Shown here piece by piece: positions 5,829 through 11,852 of a DNA stretch of 11,852 bases. Below the pieces are notes generated by a model. That model ran no database searches. It saw nothing but the letters and a program-made list of their open reading frames with translations, and had not been told where the DNA came from. A program made the position numbers and the translations under genes. The DNA comes from JBOGGX01 sp050744245 (GTDB lineage: Bacteria; Actinomycetota; Acidimicrobiia; Acidimicrobiales; JBOGGX01): the NCBI GenBank assembly GCA_050744245.1, contig JBOGGX010000288.1:1-11852 (forward strand). Direction: 5' to 3'. Numbering within the stretch: position 1 is the first letter of the stretch; every line of letters begins with the position of its first letter.

Positions 5829-7456
5829 GCAGGAAAGAGCGTGCGCTCGGCCAGGGCGATGGGCAGGGCCGCCGACCCGCACAGCGTGTCATGGAAGGTG
5901 AGGAGGTCGCCGGCCTGCTCGTCGAACCAGCGCTGCCTGAGCCGCTCGATCTCAAACGACCCGGTGAGGTAGGCCGAGGCCTGGGTGGGCCAGGCGCAGT
6001 AGCGGGTGACCTCGGCCCTGGCCACCGGCTCGGTCAGCCCGGCCCGGTCCCGCATGAACGTCACCGCCTCGTCGAAGCCCATGTCGCCGCAGTGCAGGCT
6101 GGTATCGACCACGATCCTGGCCGCCCGGAAGAGACGGGCGTCGAGGTGGGCCAGCTCGTGGGCCGGGTCGGTGAAGAAGCCCTGCTCCCGCATCATGAGC
6201 TCGGCGTAGAGCGCCCACCCTTCGGAGAGGTATGGCGTGGTGAGGATGCAGCGCAGGGGCCGGTCCTCGGCGTGGATGGCCCGCAGCCGCACGAAGTGCC
6301 AGTGGTGGCCGGGGTAGGCCTCGTGCACCGAGACGGTCGGCATCTCGGCATAGCAGTTGGTCGCCAGCCGCTGGGCCACCTCGTCGGGCGGCGTTCCGTC
6401 GGGTGGGAACGGCACGTTGAAGCGTCCCGTGCAGGAGGAGCGGAACACCGGCGGTCGCTGATACGAAGCGACCGCGAGCACGGGCCGGAGGAACGGCGGC
6501 GACGGCACCACGTCGCAGTGCTCGCCGTCGGGCAGCGTCACCAACCCGTTCTGGATGAGAAACTGATGGGCCCGTTCGGTCGCCTGCTCGTAGCCGAGCC
6601 TCATCTCCTCTGGCGTCTGTGGACGGTGATCGGCGAGCTCGCGGAGCACCGAACGAGAGTCGTCGGTGGCCCAGTGCCTGCGGGCCAGCTCCCGCATCTC
6701 GGTCGCCAGCTCGTCGTAGGCCGCCGCGCCTCGCTCCCGCAACGCGGCGGCGTCGAAGTCGAGCAGCTCCTTGTCGCGCAGCAGGGCGGTGTAGCGGCGC
6801 TCATCCACCTCCCATGTGCCGGTGGCCCGTTCCTGGAGATCGGTGAGGTGGGCGCCGAAGGCTCCGTAGGCCTCGGCCGCCCGGGCGCCCGCCTCGGCCA
6901 GCTCGGCCCGGCCGGCATCGTCGGCCACTTCGGCGGGCACCAGCTCGCGCACATACCCGGCGGCGGCGCGGCACAGGTTGACCCCTCGACCGGCGATCGG
7001 CGCCCTCACCAGTTCGGGGTCGAGGTTGGCCCGGCCCGCGTCGAGCAGCGCAGGAATGGCGTCGAGCCGGGCGCGGGCGCTGCGCACCAGCTCGGGCTCC
7101 GGGTGGAGCCGGCGCAGGAACAAGGCGAACAGTCCGGTGAGCCCGGGCTGGGCATAGGTGTCGGGCAGCCGGCGCCAGTCCTGCCACTCGTGGAGGATCT
7201 GCCTGCCGCGCAGGAGCGACCGCACCAGGTCGCGGTCGACCCGCTCCTCGGCCGAGAGGGCGTCATCGGCGATGGCGGCGAATCGCTCGTCCCACTCGTC
7301 GTCCTCACGGGCCCGCCGGACGATGTCGTCGGCGCCCAGCGCGGGCAGGCGGTCGTCGAGTCCGTCGAGCCCGTTCATGGTGGCCAGCTCGGGTGACTCG
7401 GCGAAGTGGCGGTCGAGGAAGGCGCGGGTCAGTTCGGCGATGTCGGCGTCGTCCAT
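5825..7456 (-). CDS. DUF885-family zinc metallopeptidase
   Basis: A 543-residue, mostly helical protein of the DUF885 family. The zinc motif HExxxGHH is seen as 'HEAYPGHH' (378-385), followed by 'LSEGWALYAELMM' (410-421), whose Glu is the likely third ligand or catalytic partner, as in related gluzincin-type peptidases. Length and motif spacing fit intact family members. No signal peptide or membrane segment is visible, so it should be cytosolic. Members are thought to cleave peptides or act as carboxypeptidase-like enzymes; the substrate here is unknown. The start ATG 7456 lies in CCATGG together with the ATG of the opposite-strand PIN remnant. Its stop overlaps the PEBP lipoprotein start by four bases, indicating an operon with the peptidase first. 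Confidence 0.9.
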   Translation of the reverse strand: MDDADIAELTRAFLDRHFAESPELATMNGLDGLDDRLPALGADDIVRRAREDDEWDERFAAIADDALSAEERVDRDLVRSLLRGRQILHEWQDWRRLPDTYAQPGLTGLFALFLRRLHPEPELVRSARARLDAIPALLDAGRANLDPELVRAPIAGRGVNLCRAAAGYVRELVPAEVADDAGRAELAEAGARAAEAYGAFGAHLTDLQERATGTWEVDERRYTALLRDKELLDFDAAALRERGAAAYDELATEMRELARRHWATDDSRSVLRELADHRPQTPEEMRLGYEQATERAHQFLIQNGLVTLPDGEHCDVVPSPPFLRPVLAVASYQRPPVFRSSCTGRFNVPFPPDGTPPDEVAQRLATNCYAEMPTVSVHEAYPGHHWHFVRLRAIHAEDRPLRCILTTPYLSEGWALYAELMMREQGFFTDPAHELAHLDARLFRAARIVVDTSLHCGDMGFDEAVTFMRDRAGLTEPVARAEVTRYCAWPTQASAYLTGSFEIERLRQRWFDEQAGDLLTFHDTLCGSAALPIALAERTLFPA

Positions 7457-7733
7457 GGGCGACAGCTTCGCGTGCCCGTGGGCCGATCACGTGTCCCGCG
7501 AGCTGCACGAGCTGGCCGGCGGTGCGTTCGACATCACGTGGCTCGATCCGGACGAGTTCGTGACCGCCGATCACGTCGTCGAGCGGCACGAGGATCAGCG
7601 GATAGGCCTGGCCGACGCCTCACTCGTGGTGCTCGCCGCTCGCCATCGCACACGAACGATCCTGACCCTCGACCGCAGGCATTTCGGGGTCGTCCGCCCG
7701 CTCGACGGCGGCCGATTCAAGATCGTGCCGTGA
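7455..7733 (+). pseudogene. PIN-domain (VapC-type) toxin, C-terminal remnant
   Basis: A frame of 92 residues from ATG 7455. From about residue 13 it matches the C-terminal half of a PIN ribonuclease: 'ELAGGAFDITWLDPDEF', 'RIGLADASLVVLAARH' with the acidic residue of the active site, 'TRTILTLDRRHFGVVRP' with a second one, and the usual end 'GGRFKIVP'. The N-terminal half, with the first catalytic Asp and roughly 50-60 residues, is missing; upstream sequence in this frame is antisense to the DUF885 gene. No antitoxin gene is present. VapC toxins cut RNA and need all acidic residues, so the product should be inactive. The rest was probably lost by deletion or replaced during a rearrangement next to the peptidase gene. 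Confidence 0.72.
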
Positions 7734-7739
7734 GCGCGG

Positions 7740-8129
7740 TCAGGACCCGGCGAGCAGCCTGGCCTTCTGGGCGTTGAACTCGTCCTCGGTGATGACACCG
7801 GAGTTCTTCAGGTCGGCGAGCTTGGTGAGCTCGTCGGCCGTCGACGGCCCACCGTAGGTGGCGACGCTCTGGATGTACTGCCGGGCCGCCCGTTCGCGCG
7901 CCGCGGCCTCCTCCATGCGGCGCTGACCCATCGAATCGCCGCGTGCGATGAGGTACACGAGGATCCCGAGCCAGGGCAGGACGATGATGAACACGGCCCA
8001 GAGCGCCTTGCCCCAGCCGGACAGGTCGTCGCTGCGGAAGATGTCGAAGATCACCATGATCACCAGCCAGAACCAGGCGATCCACAGGAAGAACCAGAGC
8101 ATCGACCAGAAGAGATCCAACAACGGCAT
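7740..8129 (-). CDS. Two-helix membrane protein with PLDc_N-like region and SHOCT tail
   Basis: A 129-residue protein. Residues about 4-30 form a Trp/Phe-rich membrane helix ('LFWSMLWFFLWIAWFW') and about 40-65 a second ('LWAVFIIVLPWLGILVYLIARG'), together resembling the phospholipase-D N-terminal (PLDc_N) membrane region. A charged coil follows, then a SHOCT motif at the end ('LADLKNSGVITEDEFNAQKARLL', about 105-127). SHOCT tails are common on small bacterial membrane proteins and are thought to mediate oligomerisation; the role is not known. ATG 8129 has a good ribosome-binding site (AAGGAGAA, 9 bases upstream). Its stop is 6 bases from that of the convergent PIN remnant. The 91 bases upstream probably hold its promoter, but I see no confident -10/-35 pair. 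Confidence 0.83.
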   Translation of the reverse strand: MPLLDLFWSMLWFFLWIAWFWLVIMVIFDIFRSDDLSGWGKALWAVFIIVLPWLGILVYLIARGDSMGQRRMEEAAARERAARQYIQSVATYGGPSTADELTKLADLKNSGVITEDEFNAQKARLLAGS

Positions 8130-8220
8130 GGCCGCGTTCTCCTTCGCTTCGTCGCGCGTGTACGGATCGAGCCGGCGTAGCTTCCTCTGTTTCGACCAGG
8201 CGAGGGTGGATGCCTGCGGC

Positions 8221-9327
8221 TTAGGGTTCGTCCTGGAGCGTTCGCATCGCCTCGGCCATCGAAGCTTGGAACTCCGCCGCGATCTGCTGGGTGCCCTCGG
8301 TGAGCGCGTCGGCGGCGAGCGCTCGGCCGCCGCACGATTCGGCTGCGGTCAACACGTCGCGCTCGACGCGGAGTGGCGCTCCGGTCAGCAGGGCCAGGTT
8401 GATGGCGTCGCTCGGCCGGGCGTCGATGGCGATCGACCCGGCCGGGCCGTCCAGCCCGATCTCGCCGAAGAACACCCTTTCGGTCAGGCGGGTGACGCGT
8501 ACCTCGGTGACCCGGCCACCCAAGGCGCCGATGACGTTGGTCAGCAGCTCGTGGGTCAAGGGCCGGGGCAGGTCGGCATCGGTGAGGCGAAGGGCCACGG
8601 CCGTGGCCTCCGGCTCACCGACGTAGATCGGGAGTCGGCGGTCACCGCCATCCTCCTCCAGCACGATGGCGTGCCGCCGCACGAGGTCGGCGGTGCGTGG
8701 TTCTCGCCGGACCTCGGCGACGTGCATCTCGATGCTGGTGGTCATGGTCGTGTCCCCTCTGTCGTCTCGTTCATCGGCCAACCTGTGTCTGAGTGCGTGG
8801 CGCCCCTTGTGGAGGCGGGCCTTGGTGGCCGTGGCGCTGATCGCCAGGGCGGCGGCCACCTCGGGCCCCGATCGTTCGGCGAGGTAGTAGAGGGCCAGCG
8901 CGTCCCGTTGCCCGGGCGCCAGGTCGGCCACGGCCCGCCGGATCCGTGCCGTGCGATCGGCGTCCAGTACGGCTTGCTCCGGGCCCGGGCCGGGATCGAC
9001 AGCCTCGATCGATTCGGTTGAGCCCGTCCGCCGGGCGGCGTCACGGAGCCAGCGCCGGGCGATGTTGAGCGCGATGCCGCACAGCCACGGCCCGAAGCGG
9101 TCCGGTTGGCGCAGGCGCTCGAGACCGACGACCGCGACGACCAGGGCTTCCTGGACCACGTCCTCGACCACCTCGGTTCGTTGCAGCACGCCGCGGCACA
9201 CGGCGTCGGCGAGGGGCCGGTGCCGGCGCACGAGCGCGCCCAAGGCATCGCGATCGCCGCCGCGGGCGCGGGCCACCAGCTCGGCGTCGGACCCATCGGA
9301 TCCCCAGGAGGCCTCCGAGCCCACCAT
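8221..9327 (-). CDS. ECF sigma factor fused in frame to bifunctional nuclease (DUF151) domain
   Basis: A 368-residue protein from ATG 9327 (an in-frame TTG at 9336 is possible but less likely). Residues about 12-97 are sigma-70 region 2 ('DAELVARARGGDRDALGALV', 'VVEDVVQEALVVAV', 'RFGPWLCGIALNIARRWLR'). About 125-185 is region 4 ('LAPGQRDALALYYLAE' plus a helix-turn-helix). From M195 to about 330 it is a DUF151/BFN domain, recognised by 'LPIYVGEPEATAVAL', 'RPLTHELLTNVIGALGG' and 'IDARPSDAINLALLTGAP'. BFN proteins are reported as DNases/RNases in plants and occur widely in bacteria with unclear roles. The BFN part begins at an ATG (8745) with its own ribosome-binding site, so free nuclease may also be made. 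No anti-sigma gene is adjacent. Compared with typical ECF factors of about 190 residues, the sigma half is complete. Confidence 0.88.
   Translation of the reverse strand: MVGSEASWGSDGSDAELVARARGGDRDALGALVRRHRPLADAVCRGVLQRTEVVEDVVQEALVVAVVGLERLRQPDRFGPWLCGIALNIARRWLRDAARRTGSTESIEAVDPGPGPEQAVLDADRTARIRRAVADLAPGQRDALALYYLAERSGPEVAAALAISATATKARLHKGRHALRHRLADERDDRGDTTMTTSIEMHVAEVRREPRTADLVRRHAIVLEEDGGDRRLPIYVGEPEATAVALRLTDADLPRPLTHELLTNVIGALGGRVTEVRVTRLTERVFFGEIGLDGPAGSIAIDARPSDAINLALLTGAPLRVERDVLTAAESCGGRALAADALTEGTQQIAAEFQASMAEAMRTLQDEP
8753..8760 (-). promoter_or_regulatory. Internal ribosome-binding site for the DUF151 half
   Basis: AGAGGGGA lies 7 bases before the in-frame ATG at 8745, where the BFN homology begins ('MTTSIEMHVAEVRREP'). 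The site lies inside the sigma-BFN fusion. It suggests that the nuclease was, or still is, translated separately as a protein of about 174 residues. Confidence 0.5.
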
Positions 9328-9378
9328 GGCACCCAATAGTCGCCGACGCAGGTCCGATGGTTACCCGGCCCGGTCATT

Positions 9379-9421
9379 CTCGACGCACCTCGCGCCGCAT
9401 ACCGGCGCGAGATGCGTCGAG
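9379..9421 (-). terminator. Long hairpin after the cyclic-nucleotide-domain gene
   Basis: It begins one base after the TGA of the upstream minus-strand gene. In the minus-strand RNA, arms CUCGACGCA-U-CUCGCGCCG and CGGCGCGAG-G-UGCGUCGAG pair along 19 positions, one of them a U-G wobble, around the loop GUAUG. Read on the plus strand the same position is a C-A mismatch, so the structure favours minus-strand transcripts. There is no U-run, so it is either a U-less terminator, as often proposed in actinobacteria, or a 3'-end stabilising hairpin for the FtsX/cNMP operon. Confidence 0.78.
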
Positions 9422-9422
9422 T

Positions 9423-10439
9423 TCAGGTCTGCTGGTCCTCGCGGCGGTGGCCCTCGGCCAGTCGGGCCAGGCGCTCCCGGTCGATCTGGTCGGCCCGGGC
9501 CACGGCCACCCGGCACGGCGTGACCGTCGTGATGGTCGACGTTCGGATCCCGCCCTCGAGCGCGGCCCGCTCGCCGAGGACCGCCCCCGGTCCGATCTCG
9601 GCGACGGCGACGCCGTCGACCTCGACCGCGACGACGCCGTCGAGCAGCACGAACACCTCGTGACCGCCGTCGCCCTGGCGGACGAGGGCCTGCCCGGCGT
9701 CCAGCCGCCGAACCTCGGGCCGGGCGCCGCCCTGCATCAACTCGGTCGAGAGCTGGCGCTCCAACGCGGTCTCGACCGCGGTGACCAGCGCCGGCGAGTC
9801 GGAGTCACCCCACGGCGTGTTCGAGCCGAACGAGGTCCTCATCCAGTTCTGGAGATCGGTGAGACCGCTCTTGGCGACGAGCCGGCCGTCGCCGCCGTAG
9901 ACCCAGTGGCGGGGGAACCCGCTGGCGCCCACCAACCGGCCCTCATGGCGCCCGTCGGCCCAGATGGTGAGCTCGAGCGTCGTCCAGGCGATCGGGGCGA
10001 AGTACCGCACGAACGGCGGACGCCGGGTCGGCCGGGGCGCGGGCACGCCGGTGCGGCCGCCGGCGGTCTGGGTGAACCTGACCCAGCCGTCGCCGACCTC
10101 GGGCTCGGGTCGCAGGTCGGGGAGGGCCACGGCGGACACGGTGACCGCGCCCACCCCGAGGTGCAGCGTGGTCGAGCCGATGGCGCCCCCGCCGACGTGC
10201 CCGTACGTCGCGCTGATCCGGCCGTCGTCGACGTCGACCCACGCCCTGAGCCGGTTGGCGAACCGGAAGCCGTCGGCGTCGCGGAGGCGCTCGAGCTGGC
10301 CGCTGTCCGGGTCCCCGATCTCGTCGGGCGGCGGCTGGTCGTGGTGCATGACCCCCATCTGCTCGGTGAGACGGGCCATACCCGTGAACGCCTCGGACGG
10401 GATCCACGAGATCGTGGTGATCGTGTGCTCGATCCTCAT
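9423..10439 (-). CDS. Cyclic nucleotide-binding domain protein with actinobacterial N-terminal domain
   Basis: A 338-residue cytosolic protein. The start is ATG 10439 ('MRIEHTITTISWIPSEA'), about 8 bases after AGAGGAAGGA; the ATG at 10448 is too close to that site. Residues about 1-235 form a domain I know only as conserved in actinobacterial proteins of this architecture ('GSTTLHLG', 'GWVRFTQTAGGRTGVPAP', 'WTTLELTIWADG', 'GFPRHWVYGGDGRLVAKSGL'); its role is unknown. Residues about 240-330 are a Crp-type cNMP domain ('GQALVRQGDGGHEVFVLLDG', 'IGPGAVLGERAALEGGIRTST'). The Glu and Arg of the phosphate-binding cassette are present, so cAMP/cGMP-like binding is plausible. No helix-turn-helix is visible, so it is not a Crp transcription factor. 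It lies 16 bases after the FtsX-like permease stop and ends in a strong hairpin, suggesting a shared operon. Confidence 0.87.
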   Translation of the reverse strand: MRIEHTITTISWIPSEAFTGMARLTEQMGVMHHDQPPPDEIGDPDSGQLERLRDADGFRFANRLRAWVDVDDGRISATYGHVGGGAIGSTTLHLGVGAVTVSAVALPDLRPEPEVGDGWVRFTQTAGGRTGVPAPRPTRRPPFVRYFAPIAWTTLELTIWADGRHEGRLVGASGFPRHWVYGGDGRLVAKSGLTDLQNWMRTSFGSNTPWGDSDSPALVTAVETALERQLSTELMQGGARPEVRRLDAGQALVRQGDGGHEVFVLLDGVVAVEVDGVAVAEIGPGAVLGERAALEGGIRTSTITTVTPCRVAVARADQIDRERLARLAEGHRREDQQT

Positions 10440-10455
10440 GGCTTGCATCCTTCCT

Positions 10456-11852
10456 CTACTCGACTCTGAGGGTGTCGGCCGGAGCCAGGTGGGTGGCGCG
10501 CACGGCAGGCCCGGCGACGACCAGATTGGCCAGGACGACCACGGCGACGACGCCGCCGCCCACCCAGGCCAATGACACCACCGGTGCGGTGGCCACGCCG
10601 AACTGGTCGGCGACGGCCCACCAGCCCCATCGCCCGGCGACCACGCCGAGCGGGATCCCGATCAGCGCGGCGAACAGGACAAGCACCGTGGCCTGCGATC
10701 CGAGGCTGGCGACCACCTGGCCGCGGGTGAACCCGAGCGTCCTGAGCACCGCCAGCTGCCGCCGCTGACGGCGGGTGGCGAGCACCATGGCGTGGGCCGG
10801 CGAGGCCGCGGCCAGCAGCCCGACCAGTGCGGCGAGGACGAAGGGGACATAGGCGACCCGTTCCACGTTGCGAATCGCCTCCTGCTTGATCGGCGGGCGG
10901 ATCGTGCTGGGGAACGACTCCGCGAGGGCGTTCATGAACGCCGACCGGTCGGAGTCGTCGGTGAGCCTCACGACGTACGGATCTGGTGACGAGGCATCCG
11001 GTGCCACTCGGGTGATGAGGTCGGCCGTGACGATGGCCCCGACGCCAGGACTGCCCTCGTACGAGTCGTTGATGAGCGCGGTCCCCACGACGGTCAGGCG
11101 CGACGGCGCCGAGTTGGTGACGGTGCTGCGCAGCTCGACGGTGTCGCCGACGACGACGCCGAGCCGGCGCATGGTGATGGCGCCGAGTGCGATCTCGTCG
11201 GCGCGGACCGGCTCCCGCCCCTCGGTGACGACCGGCTCGACGACGTCGGCGACTCCCGGCACGGGCGCGAAGCCCTGGGCCCGGAGGACCAGATCGCCGA
11301 TCTCGACCTCGGCGCCGACGATTCCCGCGGCGGCGGCCACGCCGTCCGTCTGGCGGAAGAAGTCGACCGCCGCGCCGGGGTCGGCCGAGGGGCCGCCGAA
11401 GGAGAAGTCCCACGGTGCGCCGTAGGCCTCGGGCGTCGAGGTCAGGGCGGTGAGGCTCGACGTCAGGCCGGCCCCGGCCACGAGGGTGCCCGCGGCGAGG
11501 GCGACGCTGGCGATCGCCGTCCCGACCGGTAGGCCGTGACCGCCTCGTCCGCCGTTGACGGCCATGCCGACGCCTGACGCGACGGGCGGCGGGAGCGGTC
11601 CGGGCGGCACGACGAGCCGACTGGTGGCCCGAGCCCCGCGCCTCGCGGAGCGTCCCGTCGTCAGTCGGGCCACCGGGAGGCACCCGGCGGCGATGACGAT
11701 GGCGAACACGACACCGGCGCCGATCACCAGGACGGGGCCGTCGGCCCGAACGCCCGGGGCCACTTCCAGGATGCGAGCGACACCGATCGGGCCGACCGCG
11801 GACAGCGCAACGGCCGCGCGGCGGCGGCGACGGCGGTGACCGCTCCCCGGGC
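10456..11852 (-). CDS. FtsX-like ABC transporter permease, 5' end outside window
   Basis: The visible 464 residues are the C-terminal part of a long FtsX/MacB-type permease. A GTG at 11763 is not the start: the frame stays open to the window edge, and the upstream residues 'LSAVGPIGVARILEVAPG' continue into 'DGPVLVIGAG', as in two-module permeases of this type. Visible features are a membrane helix ('VLVIGAGVVFAIVIAAG'), a second ('GTAIASVALAAGTLVAGAG'), a large extracytoplasmic domain, then three helices of an FtsX domain ('FVLAALVGLLAAASPAHAMVL', 'TVLVLFAALIGIPLGVVAG' and 'GGGVVAVVVLANLVVAG') with the conserved 'RRQLAVLRTLGFTRGQV' coupling helix between them. Such permeases work with a separate ATPase in export, lipoprotein release or mechanotransmission. 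No ATPase is visible, and it should lie upstream beyond 11852. Substrate unknown. Confidence 0.88.
   Translation of the reverse strand, partial: PGSGHRRRRRRAAVALSAVGPIGVARILEVAPGVRADGPVLVIGAGVVFAIVIAAGCLPVARLTTGRSARRGARATSRLVVPPGPLPPPVASGVGMAVNGGRGGHGLPVGTAIASVALAAGTLVAGAGLTSSLTALTSTPEAYGAPWDFSFGGPSADPGAAVDFFRQTDGVAAAAGIVGAEVEIGDLVLRAQGFAPVPGVADVVEPVVTEGREPVRADEIALGAITMRRLGVVVGDTVELRSTVTNSAPSRLTVVGTALINDSYEGSPGVGAIVTADLITRVAPDASSPDPYVVRLTDDSDRSAFMNALAESFPSTIRPPIKQEAIRNVERVAYVPFVLAALVGLLAAASPAHAMVLATRRQRRQLAVLRTLGFTRGQVVASLGSQATVLVLFAALIGIPLGVVAGRWGWWAVADQFGVATAPVVSLAWVGGGVVAVVVLANLVVAGPAVRATHLAPADTLRVE

Noticed and set aside
5705..7396. 563-residue plus-strand open frame
   Set aside because: Antisense to the DUF885 peptidase gene, which has clear catalytic motifs; the plus-strand translation shows no family features.
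10436..11683. 415-residue minus-strand frame overlapping the permease
   Set aside because: Extremely Arg/Gly-rich, an out-of-frame reading of the FtsX-like gene.
11763..11763. GTG at 11763 as start of the permease
   Set aside because: The frame is open upstream to the window edge and the upstream residues match permease sequence, so the gene is partial.
1..11852. CRISPR array, tRNA/rRNA, insertion sequence or prophage features
   Set aside because: No regularly spaced repeats, cloverleaf-like gene, transposase or phage gene was recognised by eye on either strand.

Overview
The window is about 70% G+C, coding-dense, with frequent GTG/TTG starts, stop-start overlaps and Thr/Pro-rich lipoproteins. 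Together with an actinobacterial-type DnaE2 C-terminus and a WYL-regulator remnant, this suggests a high-GC actinobacterium, possibly an uncultured Acidimicrobiia-like lineage. That placement is an inference from style and families; there is no rRNA or other marker here. No tRNA, rRNA, CRISPR array, insertion sequence or complete mobile element was recognised, and no gene-free stretch exceeds 300 bases.

Layout. 1-468 (+): 3' end of an error-prone polymerase gene (dnaE2), followed 20 bases later by a small ORF that joins half a GNAT acetyltransferase to a DnaJ-type zinc finger (489-800). 827-1708 (-): an M15-family D,D-carboxypeptidase-like lipoprotein whose GTG start overlaps the stop of a decayed WYL-type regulator (1705 to about 2240, -). 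A perfect CCTGACA-N5-TGTCAGG palindrome lies between that remnant and a divergent PNPOx-like flavin protein (2287-2766, +). Next come a UspA-like protein (2784-3209, -) and a divergent acylphosphatase (3299-3571, +). 3564-5156 (-) is one continuous frame cut by a single TAA: an ECF sigma factor with zinc finger, membrane segment and Pro/Thr-rich linker, then a DUF11-like extracellular domain after the stop. 5235-7456 (-): a PEBP-family lipoprotein translationally coupled to a DUF885 metallopeptidase. 7455-7733 (+): the C-terminal remnant of a PIN/VapC toxin. 7740-8129 (-): a two-helix membrane protein with a SHOCT tail. 8221-9327 (-): a second ECF sigma factor, fused in frame to a bifunctional-nuclease (DUF151) domain that keeps its own ribosome-binding site. 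9423-10439 and 10456-11852 (-): a cyclic-nucleotide-binding-domain protein directly downstream of an FtsX-like ABC permease that is cut by the window edge; the pair ends in a strong hairpin.

How it fits together. This is mainly chromosomal housekeeping and envelope or regulatory content, not a defence island or a single coherent novel system. The points that stand out are two sigma factors within about 5 kb, each joined to an unexpected C-terminal module, and three genes in decay or rearrangement (WYL, PIN, GNAT-zinc finger). The preserved palindrome beside the dead WYL gene is also notable. The apparent frameshifts and the sigma-factor stop come from one sequence, so assembly error has to be excluded before biological conclusions are drawn.
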